Part shown: positions 1 to 5,035 of the stretch, in pieces
Position numbering within the stretch: the stretch's first letter is position 1
Layout of the letters: each line of letters starts with the position of its first letter
Assembly: GCA_002509485.1 (NCBI GenBank)
Contig: DAWO01000054.1
Location: 13,879 to 22,387, forward strand
Reading direction: 5' to 3'
Source of the DNA: Methanolinea sp. UBA477
GTDB lineage: Archaea; Halobacteriota; Methanomicrobia; Methanomicrobiales; Methanospirillaceae
Length of the DNA stretch: 8,509 nt
The notes under the pieces: generated by a model
Seen by the model: only the letters and a program-made list of their open reading frames with translations
Told to the model about the DNA's origin: nothing
The model's database searches: none
Made by a program: the position numbers and the translations under genes

Positions 1-581
1 TCCTGTGCGCAATTGACAGCCTCTTCAAAGACAGGATACGAGCAATCCGGGGAGACAAATGCTGTCCCGGGTATGCCCGTGAACTCTGCTTCGCTGAAGC
101 GGGACTGGCCGAGAAGAAGAATTCGTCTGTCCCATTCGTCTCCTTCCATGTAATGCACCTGTCCCTGGCGGGGATGCACATCCCCGGGCCACGCGATCTC
201 CTGGAGAAGCGTAGTATATACGAAGAGCTGGATCTCGTCCTGGCTGTTGGCAAGTTGCAGCCTCCCGCTTCTCTGGACATCAGGAACAGAGACGTGGCAG
301 TACTCCCACTCGAAGTCCGGGTAGTAGCCATGGATCGTATAGAATGCCGCCCCGTTTCGCGCTATAGTCGTTCGTCCTTCAAGCACCGTGCCCGGCGGGA
401 ACCGGAATCCCCCCTCGCCATCTGTGACGACCAGCCCGTCCGTGCAGCCATATCCCTCAATAACCATGTATTCGTCGGGATCCCCGGAGAGGTAGGGGTC
501 CGGGCAGAATTCGACGATCTGCCACGCAGATGCGTTCCATGCGAGAAACAGCAGCAATATGAGACAGAGGCGGAGACGCAT
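1..581 (-). CDS. Exported lamin-tail-like domain protein, possibly a phospholipase D-family N-terminus (partial)
   Basis: The reading frame is open from an ATG at 581 to the window edge, giving 193 residues with no stop, so the C-terminus is missing. Residues 1-19 look like a signal peptide: Arg at positions 2 and 4, a Leu/Ile/Phe core, and a likely cleavage site after Ala-Ser-Ala. The mature part starts with WQIVEFCPDPYLSGDPDEY and continues with short beta-strand-like stretches, a Gly/Pro-rich loop (GGFRFPPGT) and the segment GRLQLANSQDEIQLFV. This pattern resembles lamin-tail (LTD) domains of exported archaeal and bacterial proteins. From memory, similar methanogen proteins carry a phospholipase D-like nuclease domain after this region, and the last visible residues (SYPVFEEAVNCAQ) would fit its beginning. 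The catalytic HKD motifs lie outside the window, so that part is inference. The gene is divergent from mfnE across 56 bp. Confidence 0.72.
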   Translation of the reverse strand, partial: MRLRLCLILLLFLAWNASAWQIVEFCPDPYLSGDPDEYMVIEGYGCTDGLVVTDGEGGFRFPPGTVLEGRTTIARNGAAFYTIHGYYPDFEWEYCHVSVPDVQRSGRLQLANSQDEIQLFVYTTLLQEIAWPGDVHPRQGQVHYMEGDEWDRRILLLGQSRFSEAEFTGIPGTAFVSPDCSYPVFEEAVNCAQ

Positions 582-604
582 GCAGAAAATATCTGGAATA
601 GCCA

Positions 605-614
605 ACTAATTAAC
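605..614. promoter_or_regulatory. AT-rich core shared by two divergent genes
   Basis: The 56-bp gap between the exported-protein gene and mfnE has one AT-rich core, ACTAATTAAC, containing the palindrome TAATTA at 607-612. Its centre lies about 27 nt from the ATG on the left and 28 nt from the ATG on the right. Archaeal TATA boxes sit about 26 nt before the transcription start, so either gene could be read from here as a nearly leaderless mRNA. Neither start has a good Shine-Dalgarno site. This is inference from spacing. Confidence 0.4.
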
Positions 615-637
615 CTGATGAAATCAAACCGGATGGT

Positions 638-1225
638 ATGGCCGAGCCGCTTGTTCTGAAGATAGGGGGGAGCCTCTTTGAGCGGTCAGAAGAGATCACA
701 AAACTCCTCGTTTCCGAAGGGTGTCGCGCACTTATCATCCCTGGCGGGGGGATATTCGCAGATACGGCCAGGCGATGCCGGGTTGTCTCCGATGACTCCG
801 CCCACTGGATGGCCATTCTCGGGATGGAACAATTTGGCTGGTACCTGGCTTCATTCGATATTCCAACAACAGACACACTTGAAGTCCCGAAGAGACTCTC
901 CATATTGCTTCCCTATCGCGTCCTGAAGAACGAAGACCCGCTCCCTCACTCGTGGGAGGTCACCTCAGATACGATCGCGGCCTGGGTTGCGTGGAGACTG
1001 CACCTCGATCTCGTCGTTCTCAAGCATGTGGACGGCATCCATTCAGCCGGAAACCTTCTCGAATCCATCGATTACCCGATCTCCACCGATGATGTGGATC
1101 CTTCCTTCATACCGTACGTAATCTCGAAGAGAGTAAAAGCCCTCGTCGTGAACGGCAGACATGAAGAACGTATCGTATCAGCCGTGCGAAGGCTTCCTGT
1201 GAAAGGTACGACCATTGGCTTTTAA
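638..1225 (+). CDS. mfnE: [5-(aminomethyl)furan-3-yl]methyl phosphate kinase, methanofuran biosynthesis (amino acid kinase family)
   Basis: This is a compact 195-residue member of the amino acid kinase family. It has the N-terminal phosphate-binding motif LVLKIGGSLFE (Lys8, Gly10, Gly11), the second glycine loop IIPGGGIF (Gly36-38), a SWEVTSDTIA segment around residues 105-114 that carries the substrate/ATP-site Asp, and KHVDGI at 129-134. The short length and the SW-V-TSD signature fit MfnE, which uses ATP to turn the aminomethylfuran phosphate into its diphosphate. That activated compound is then joined to tyramine-glutamate on the way to methanofuran, the first C1 carrier of methanogenesis. 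The ATG at 638 begins just before the kinase motif. Only a weak GGATGGT precedes it, so the mRNA may be leaderless. The zinc-ribbon and EF-1beta genes follow on the same strand. Assignment to the kinase family is very secure; the exact substrate is inferred from family resemblance. Confidence 0.83.
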   Translation: MAEPLVLKIGGSLFERSEEITKLLVSEGCRALIIPGGGIFADTARRCRVVSDDSAHWMAILGMEQFGWYLASFDIPTTDTLEVPKRLSILLPYRVLKNEDPLPHSWEVTSDTIAAWVAWRLHLDLVVLKHVDGIHSAGNLLESIDYPISTDDVDPSFIPYVISKRVKALVVNGRHEERIVSAVRRLPVKGTTIGF

Positions 1226-1258
1226 GTGCTTGCGGGGAGAGAATATAAGGAATCGCTC

Positions 1259-1264
1259 AAGGAG
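1259..1264 (+). promoter_or_regulatory. Shine-Dalgarno site deciding the zinc-ribbon start
   Basis: AAGGAG stands 7 nt before the ATG at 1272. It favours that start over the in-frame TTG at 1215, which overlaps the end of mfnE and would add 19 residues before the conserved cysteine motif. Confidence 0.65.
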
Positions 1265-1271
1265 TGGATAC

Positions 1272-1433
1272 ATGTCAAATAAAAAATGCACATCATGCAA
1301 TGCTCCGCTTGCTACGGATGGAGCCACAGAATTCGGGTGTCCGAAGTGCGGATACGAGATCAGACGATGCTACCGGTGCAGGGAGCAGAGTATCGCCTAC
1401 ACCTGCCCAAAATGTGGTTTTGGAGGACCCTGA
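1272..1433 (+). CDS. Small zinc-ribbon protein, translation-associated (HVO_2753-like / COG2888 type)
   Basis: This 53-residue protein is built around four CxxC pairs at Cys6/9, 23/26, 33/36 and 45/48, enough for two zinc-binding ribbons, with the motif spellings CTSC, CPKC, CYRC and CPKC. The pattern matches a small archaeal family usually described as predicted Zn-ribbon RNA-binding proteins involved in translation, with HVO_2753 of Haloferax as a studied relative. Its place directly before EF-1beta is a recurring archaeal arrangement, from general knowledge, and supports a ribosome- or translation-linked role. Its molecular target is not shown by the sequence. The TGA stop is followed at once by the ATG of EF-1beta, so the two are surely co-translated. 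The ribosome-binding site for EF-1beta lies inside the last codons here (Gly-Phe-Gly-Gly-Pro). Confidence 0.88.
   Translation: MSNKKCTSCNAPLATDGATEFGCPKCGYEIRRCYRCREQSIAYTCPKCGFGGP
1422..1426 (+). promoter_or_regulatory. Shine-Dalgarno site for EF-1beta, inside the zinc-ribbon gene
   Basis: GGAGG lies 7 nt before the ATG at 1434 and also encodes the C-terminal glycines of the zinc-ribbon protein. This ties expression of the two genes together. Confidence 0.7.
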
Positions 1434-1691
1434 ATGGGAAGCGTGGCATTGATCCTCAAAATCATGCCCGAGTCGCCCGAGGTCGATCTGAATGACCTGG
1501 CGGGTAAGATCAAAGAGAAGGTGGCCGGTGTACAGGATGTCAGGGAAGAACCAATCGGTTTTGGACTGAAGGCCCTGAAGATGGCGGTGGTCGTCGATGA
1601 TGCCGGCGGGGCAAGCGATGCCGTCGAAGAGGCCATCAACAGTATTGATGGTGTGGAACGCGCCGAGATCGTCGAGCTGACCCTTACCTGA
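1434..1691 (+). CDS. ef1b: Translation elongation factor 1-beta (aEF-1beta)
   Basis: The 85-residue product has the length and pattern of archaeal EF-1beta: an N-terminal strand MGSVALILKIMPESPEVDL, a KIKEKV helix, the conserved EEPIGFGLKALKMAVVVDD core at about residues 38-56, and a final strand VERAEIVELTLT after a SDAVEEAINSIDGV helix. This ferredoxin-like domain is the archaeal equivalent of the C-terminal exchange domain of eukaryotic EF-1beta. It catalyses release of GDP from EF-1alpha so that the factor can reload GTP and deliver aminoacyl-tRNA in the cytoplasm. The gene starts immediately after the TGA of the zinc-ribbon gene with a strong GGAGG site. A T-tract follows about 15 nt after its stop. 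Nothing is unusual in the sequence. Confidence 0.95.
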   Translation: MGSVALILKIMPESPEVDLNDLAGKIKEKVAGVQDVREEPIGFGLKALKMAVVVDDAGGASDAVEEAINSIDGVERAEIVELTLT

Positions 1692-1706
1692 AGGGCCGGC
1701 AGATAC

Positions 1707-1713
1707 TTTTTTT
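1707..1713 (+). terminator. T-tract terminator after EF-1beta
   Basis: Seven consecutive T residues come about 15 nt after the EF-1beta stop, with no strong hairpin before them. Oligo-T tracts alone can end archaeal transcription. The element separates this unit from the convergent malate dehydrogenase gene. Confidence 0.6.
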
Positions 1714-1745
1714 AAAAGGGAAACCTGCTTAAAAGGGAAACCTGC
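1712..1745. repeat. Perfect 17-bp tandem duplication between convergent genes
   Basis: The unit TTAAAAGGGAAACCTGC is present twice with no gap, at 1712-1728 and 1729-1745. On the minus strand each copy reads GCAGGTTTCCCTTTTAA. The region just past the malate dehydrogenase stop (1758) therefore holds two pyrimidine-rich, T4-containing blocks that could act in termination of that gene. The exact identity suggests a recent duplication by slippage. No coding frame is affected. Confidence 0.9.
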
Positions 1746-1757
1746 AAACGAGCGTGA

Positions 1758-2729
1758 TTACCGCATGTCGACAGGCATGCCGTTCTTTTCCAGGATGGAG
1801 ATAACTTCACCTGTGATGGAGCGGATCTTCTCCACCGATTCCCGAAAGCTCTTCACTTCCACGGGATCAATCTTGATAGGAACAGGAAATACACCGCTCC
1901 GGTTGATTCTTGCCGGGACACCGATACATACATCGCCTATATCATGAACCTCGCTCTTCACGTAGGCCGATACGGTGAGGATGCGGTTTTCATTGCCAAG
2001 AATGGTTTTCACCAGTGTTGCAATTGCCTCACCCGGGCCAAATATCGTGGCCCCCCTGTTCCTGATGATATTTTCTCCTCCGGTCCTGACCATCTCAACC
2101 ATGTCCTGGATAGGAATTCGTGAAAATGCAGGCAGATTACTGATCTGAATCCCCCCGATTGTTGTTGCCGACCAGAGAGGAACCATGCTCTCTCCATGCT
2201 CGCCGATTATCCGGGTATGGACTTCACTTACATGCACCTTGAAATACGACGCGATCAGTGATTTCAGGCGCATCGAGTCCAGGTGCGTTCCAAGCCCGAA
2301 CACCTGCTGTCCGTCCATTCCAGAATACTGGAGCGCCACAGATGTCATCACGTCAACAGGATTGGTAACGACCAGGATCATCGACGACGGAGATACCTCC
2401 GCGATCTGGCGTGAGATCTCTGCCACAATCCGTGCATTTGCAATAGCGAGATCGAGCCGGTCCTGTCCCGGTTTCCTGGGAATCCCTGCTGACAGAACCA
2501 CGATGTCGGATTCGGCGATATCTTCCATATCCGTGGTCCAGCCTAGTTCCATCCCGGTTCCGCACGCCGCAAAAGAGTCCACGAGATCCTGTGTTATCCC
2601 CGCCAGAAGGTTTTCCCTTCCCTTTCTACCGAAGAGAAGTATTTCGCTGACATGCGGTATTGCCGATATGGTATGGGCCGAGTACGTTCCGACCTGCCCG
2701 GTCGCTCCGATAATAGTGACTTTGGCCAT
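1758..2729 (-). CDS. mdh: Malate dehydrogenase (LDH-like, archaeal)
   Basis: This 323-residue enzyme of the lactate/malate dehydrogenase family interconverts malate and oxaloacetate with a nicotinamide cofactor in the cytoplasm. In methanogens this serves the incomplete reductive branch of the citric acid cycle. The Rossmann motif GATGQVG is at residues 8-14. Substrate and catalytic positions are visible: Arg85 and Arg91 in IPRKPGQDR, Asn123 in VTNPVD, Asp151 and Arg154 in GTHLDSMR, and catalytic His178 in GEHGESM. At the end of the second strand there is Gly34-Arg35 where NAD-specific enzymes have Asp, as in the Methanocaldococcus MJ0490 enzyme, so NADPH use or dual specificity is likely. 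I chose the ATG at 2729 (MAKVTIIGATG) because it sits right at the Rossmann strand. The frame stays open 54 codons further upstream, but that part lies inside the SRP RNA gene. No clear Shine-Dalgarno or TATA box precedes the start. Confidence 0.92.
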   Translation of the reverse strand: MAKVTIIGATGQVGTYSAHTISAIPHVSEILLFGRKGRENLLAGITQDLVDSFAACGTGMELGWTTDMEDIAESDIVVLSAGIPRKPGQDRLDLAIANARIVAEISRQIAEVSPSSMILVVTNPVDVMTSVALQYSGMDGQQVFGLGTHLDSMRLKSLIASYFKVHVSEVHTRIIGEHGESMVPLWSATTIGGIQISNLPAFSRIPIQDMVEMVRTGGENIIRNRGATIFGPGEAIATLVKTILGNENRILTVSAYVKSEVHDIGDVCIGVPARINRSGVFPVPIKIDPVEVKSFRESVEKIRSITGEVISILEKNGMPVDMR

Positions 2730-2743
2730 AATATGCCCGGTTC

Positions 2744-3059
2744 GTATGGGGACACGTCCTCGGTCGATTGTACGTTCCCACCATACCCATGGCACCCATC
2801 CTCCGCCCCGCGACCCCATGGGCGCCGAATGTTCACGGTAAGCCTGCTCCCTTCCGGGCCTGGGCCATTCCCCGCGATAACAGGTCTCCACCCCCTCCGG
2901 GGCTTCGATCCCTGGACACCGACCTCATGGGACGAGGTTTCAACGTCAGGACACCATGGGATCCGGCGATCCGTTGCAACCTTCCTCAAACTTCGCCCCC
3001 CGCATACCGACGGTCTCGGGTAACAGGTGACGCCGAACCACCCGGGCTAGTCCCCATAC
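2744..3059 (-). ncRNA. ffs: Signal recognition particle RNA (archaeal 7S RNA)
   Basis: This is the RNA core of the particle that binds signal peptides on the ribosome (with SRP54 and SRP19) and directs membrane and secreted proteins to the membrane. On the minus strand the segment GGCCCGGAAGGGAGCAGGC (plus positions 2842-2860) is the highly conserved helix 8 with its GGAA tetraloop and the SRP54-binding internal loop. Near the 5' end, GGTTCGGCGTCACCTGTTACC holds the Alu-domain loop and the UGUNR motif (TGTTA). The termini pair perfectly over 10 bp: GTATGGGGAC at 3059-3050 with GTCCCCATAC at 2753-2744. This forms the helix 1 expected in archaeal SRP RNAs. The resulting 316 nt fits the usual archaeal length of about 300-320 nt. 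Exact ends are set by this pairing and may differ by a few bases. The RNA lies between the methyltransferase-like gene (12 nt) and mdh (14 nt). Confidence 0.93.
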
Positions 3060-3071
3060 TATATGGACAGC

Positions 3072-4100
3072 CTATGGGATAAATACCTCGCCGGAGACAT
3101 GTTCACGCCATCGGCCCAAAATTTTTGTCGTGGCGGTCAGGTCCGATTTTTCATAGAGATCGATAACTGCAAGAACGCGTGAATCAGGCAGAACGGTATG
3201 AAGAAGGTTGTAGTCACCCTGGAATACTTTCATCTCCTGGCTCCCCGTCGCTTCAGCGACGAGCCGGGGTTCCTTCACAATAGGCTCCTTCTCCAGTTCA
3301 CCGTAATCGAAGTACATGGTGGCATCATCGATCTTGAAAAATTCCCGGTTGACCTGCAGGTTGTATCCCGTCCAGAAAGCCGCTGCAAACCAGATATCAT
3401 TCATGATTACGTGGGGTACACCCATTCGTGCAGCAGCAAGTCCCAGGGTCCCCACTCCGCTGCACGCATCCACGAAATATTCGGGCTGAAACGACTCGAT
3501 TCTCTTCTCAACAGCCTCTATCTTTGGGTTGAACCTTCGTGGAAATTCTATGTGCATGGTCGATTGCTCTTTGTACAGCACGAGGCGACCTTTCTTTGTC
3601 TCAAAGACGTTTGCCCTGATGTCACATCCTGCAAGCAGCGTGTACGTGTTGGGAACCCCGTCAAGGTCGGGATCCGAGATCCCCGGGACGAAGTCGGCGC
3701 TCTTCACCACCCCTTTTATCTCCGGCACATCCCTGATAATCCGCTCTGCGACCTCTTTCGTCGGGTGCGCCGAGAGAAGAACCAGCGAATCCCTGGGGAG
3801 AAAGGGAGGGAACTTCATGAAAAACCCGGGGTGGATCAGAGGGGTTCCAACCGCTTTTAAGGGTTCGTCTCCGGTAAATATCCCTTCTTCCAGGAATATT
3901 ACGTAGAGGTGGGCATATACCTCGTCGATGAACCGTTTTCCGCATGTGCAAGGGGTCTGGTAGAACCGGTTGGGCAGGGGGGTGTTTTTGTCAAGGATCC
4001 TGAAATGACACTCAGGACAACGGGAAAAGACAGTAGGGAGGATCCCGATGATCTCGTGCGCATCCTTTACGCAATCTTCACCACAGACGGGGCACTTCAT
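3072..4100 (-). CDS. Zinc-ribbon protein with class I methyltransferase-like domain, function unknown
   Basis: The 342-residue product is not a family I can name. It begins with a cysteine-rich zinc-binding region (CPVCGEDC, then SRCPECHF, then PCTCGKRF, all within the first 57 residues). A middle part of about 150 residues follows, with no recognised domain. The last 134 residues resemble a class I SAM-dependent methyltransferase: glycine motif I FVDACSGVGTLGLAAARMG at about 209-227, an acidic residue after strand 2 (VIMNDIW), VFQGDY as a strand-3 motif, and LAVIDLYEKSD in place of the usual motif IV NPPY or DPP. The protein ends soon after (GEVFIP), so the methyltransferase fold appears to lack its last strands. 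I prefer the ATG at 4100 because TTTGTATG (4130-4123) is placed about 26 nt upstream for a leaderless mRNA. An ATG at 4115 would add MQCHR. The gene follows two tRNA genes and precedes the SRP RNA, which hints at an RNA- or translation-linked role. That is only inference from context. Confidence 0.75.
   Translation of the reverse strand: MKCPVCGEDCVKDAHEIIGILPTVFSRCPECHFRILDKNTPLPNRFYQTPCTCGKRFIDEVYAHLYVIFLEEGIFTGDEPLKAVGTPLIHPGFFMKFPPFLPRDSLVLLSAHPTKEVAERIIRDVPEIKGVVKSADFVPGISDPDLDGVPNTYTLLAGCDIRANVFETKKGRLVLYKEQSTMHIEFPRRFNPKIEAVEKRIESFQPEYFVDACSGVGTLGLAAARMGVPHVIMNDIWFAAAFWTGYNLQVNREFFKIDDATMYFDYGELEKEPIVKEPRLVAEATGSQEMKVFQGDYNLLHTVLPDSRVLAVIDLYEKSDLTATTKILGRWREHVSGEVFIP
3079..3085 (-). 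promoter_or_regulatory. Candidate TATA element for SRP RNA
   Basis: TATTTAT on the minus strand ends 20 nt and starts 26 nt before the predicted SRP RNA 5' end at 3059, the normal archaeal distance. It lies inside the last codons of the upstream methyltransferase-like gene (Val-Phe-Ile). The match to a TATA consensus is moderate. A second TATA-like string, CATATAG, lies too close to the 5' end to serve. Confidence 0.4.
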
Positions 4101-4160
4101 ACGGTGACATTGCATCTTTTTGCATACAAACGTTTTGACCCGGGAGAACAGCGATGGAAG

Positions 4161-4235
4161 TGGGCCCGATGCGATTCGAACGCATGACCGCCCGGTTATG
4201 AGCCGGGCGCTCTAACCGGACTAAGCTACGGGCCC
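4161..4235 (-). tRNA. tRNA with CAU anticodon (elongator Met or Ile2)
   Basis: A complete 75-nt cloverleaf is visible on the minus strand: 7-bp acceptor GGGCCCG/CGGGCCC, D stem GCTT/GAGC, anticodon stem CCCGG/CCGGG with loop CTCATAA (anticodon CAT), T stem ATGCG/CGCAT with loop TTCGAAT, and discriminator A73. CCA is not encoded. Initiator tRNA is unlikely because the three G-C pairs next to the anticodon loop are absent. The acceptor GGGCCCG with GCTTAG in the D arm resembles archaeal isoleucine tRNAs, so this may be the Ile2 species that reads AUA after agmatidine modification by TiaS. Automatic annotation would default to Met. It lies 8 nt after tRNA-Asn in the same transcript. Confidence 0.93.
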
Positions 4236-4243
4236 GGGTGAAG

Positions 4244-4316
4244 CGCCGCCAACAGGACTCGAACCTGTGACATGCTGGTTAACAGCCAGCCACTCTACCA
4301 ACTGAGTTATGGCGGC
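4244..4316 (-). tRNA. tRNA-Asn (GUU)
   Basis: A 73-nt cloverleaf on the minus strand has acceptor GCCGCCA/TGGCGGC, anticodon stem CTGGC/CCAG with loop CTGTTAA (anticodon GTT), T loop TTCGAGT and discriminator G73, all typical of asparagine tRNA. CCA is not encoded and there is no intron. It is the first gene of a two-tRNA transcript. Confidence 0.96.
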
Positions 4317-4350
4317 AATCCAATATGCCTTCATAGATTCTTTGTGAGTG

Positions 4351-4360
4351 CTTTTAAAGA
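4351..4360 (-). promoter_or_regulatory. TATA-like box for the two-tRNA transcript
   Basis: TCTTTAAAAG on the minus strand is centred about 39 nt before the mature 5' end of tRNA-Asn. This leaves room for a leader of about 13 nt removed by RNase P. It is the only good TATA-like stretch in the 91-bp gap (4317-4407) after the winged-helix gene. I see nothing else in that gap. Confidence 0.5.
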
Positions 4361-4407
4361 TACCGTTGAATACCGTGGCTTTTTTGATCCGGCCATCCAA
4401 CCCTGAT

Positions 4408-4716
4408 CTATCCTTCTCTCCGCCCTGATGACCCCTGATGTTTCATGGTCTCGAGCATTGTAATCATTTCGTCAAGCTCGGCGTCCAGCCCATCAAGGAG
4501 GTCCTCACCCGCTTTCGTAGTAACCGCGCCGGAAGGGGATGCGGTGAGGTAGCCGAGATGCTCGAGCACCCGGAGCGAGTACCTGACTCGGTGAAACGGC
4601 TGGTCAAGGAGCTCGGAGAGCTTCATGATGCCGATGGGCTGGCTGGAGACTACTGCCTGCATGACCTCTATGTGCCGTTTCATGAGTTCGATTTCCGCTT
4701 TGACTTTCCCAATCAT
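4408..4716 (-). CDS. Winged-helix DNA-binding protein, putative transcription regulator
   Basis: The product has 102 residues. An N-terminal helix (KVKAEIELMKRHIEVMQAV) leads into a winged helix-turn-helix of about residues 26-70: KLSELLDQPFHRVRYSLRVLEHLGYLTASPSGAVTT. This holds the positioning helix, the recognition helix with several Arg (HRVRYSLRVLEHLGY) and a short wing ending in Gly. The C-terminal helix (EDLLDGLDAELDEMITMLETM) is amphipathic and likely dimerising, followed by a charged tail. The layout suits a small archaeal MarR/ArsR-like regulator. The exact subfamily and target are unknown. A good AGGAG lies 8 nt before the ATG, and that ATG overlaps the stop of the upstream membrane-protein gene by 4 nt (ATGA), so the two are translated together. 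Confidence 0.78.
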   Translation of the reverse strand: MIGKVKAEIELMKRHIEVMQAVVSSQPIGIMKLSELLDQPFHRVRYSLRVLEHLGYLTASPSGAVTTKAGEDLLDGLDAELDEMITMLETMKHQGSSGRREG

Positions 4717-4976
4717 CCGGATCGCTCCTCTTCATCTCCCTCTGCAATCTCCTGGTTCTCTTCAAGCCAGGATCTGGTGAGCCGGTACTGCCCCCGAAAA
4801 TACACCACCAGGATACCGGCCAAAAGAAACAATGCGGCTGCAAGAGGAACGGCATATCCCTCCGGCGCTTTGAACAATGCAATAAACCCGATGGCGACGA
4901 GCAGTATCACCAGGTTCAGTAAGACAGCCAGGCGGTAGAATCTCCATTTGAATCGTTCTCTGGTTGCCTCATCCAT
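4713..4976 (-). CDS. Small two-helix membrane protein, function unknown
   Basis: This 87-residue protein has two predicted transmembrane helices, about residues 16-35 (LAVLLNLVILLVAIGFIALF) and 41-60 (YAVPLAAALFLLAGILVVYF), joined by a short KAPEG turn. Positive residues flank both outer ends (KWRFYR before helix 1, RGQYRLTR after helix 2), so both termini are probably cytoplasmic. The tail is strongly acidic (EENQEIAEGDEEE). I do not recognise a family. It overlaps the start of the winged-helix gene by 4 nt, which suggests a functional pair, perhaps a membrane-linked regulator, but nothing in the sequence proves that. The start at 4976 faces the peptidase gene across 59 bp. Confidence 0.75.
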   Translation of the reverse strand: MDEATRERFKWRFYRLAVLLNLVILLVAIGFIALFKAPEGYAVPLAAALFLLAGILVVYFRGQYRLTRSWLEENQEIAEGDEEERSG

Positions 4977-4991
4977 TACACATAGGTCAAC

Positions 4992-5006
4992 CTCATCATA
5001 AAAGTA
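4992..5006. promoter_or_regulatory. Shared AT-rich core of a divergent promoter
   Basis: The stretch CTCATCATAAAAGTA lies in the 59-bp gap between the membrane-protein gene and the M24 peptidase gene. Read on the minus strand, TACTTTTATGATG is centred about 24 nt before the ATG at 4976, close to leaderless spacing. On the plus strand CATAAAAG lies about 35 nt before the ATG at 5036, giving a leader of roughly 10 nt. Neither gene has a convincing Shine-Dalgarno site here. Confidence 0.4.
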
Positions 5007-5035
5007 CTTGTGGTATTCTGACCAATTGTCTCTGT

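Noticed and set aside
153..659. Plus-strand open frame of 168 codons at the left end
   Set aside because: The opposite strand encodes a signal peptide and a coherent lamin-tail-like domain, and this frame runs across the divergent promoter into mfnE.
2185..2841. Long plus-strand open frame of 218 codons
   Set aside because: It is antisense to mdh and the SRP RNA; the Ser/Ile/Pro/Arg-rich product has no recognisable domain and looks like a mirror of the real codons.
2730..2891. In-frame extension of malate dehydrogenase by 54 residues upstream of 2729
   Set aside because: It lies within the SRP RNA, is rich in Trp, Gly and Arg unlike the enzyme, and the Rossmann motif begins right after the ATG at 2729.
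3198..3860. Plus-strand open frame of 220 codons
   Set aside because: It is antisense to the zinc-ribbon/methyltransferase-like gene, whose cysteine and glycine motifs show the minus strand to be coding.
4378..4386. T-tract in the gap between the winged-helix gene and the tRNAs as a terminator
   Set aside because: The T residues are on the plus strand, while all neighbouring genes are on the minus strand, so it cannot end their transcripts.
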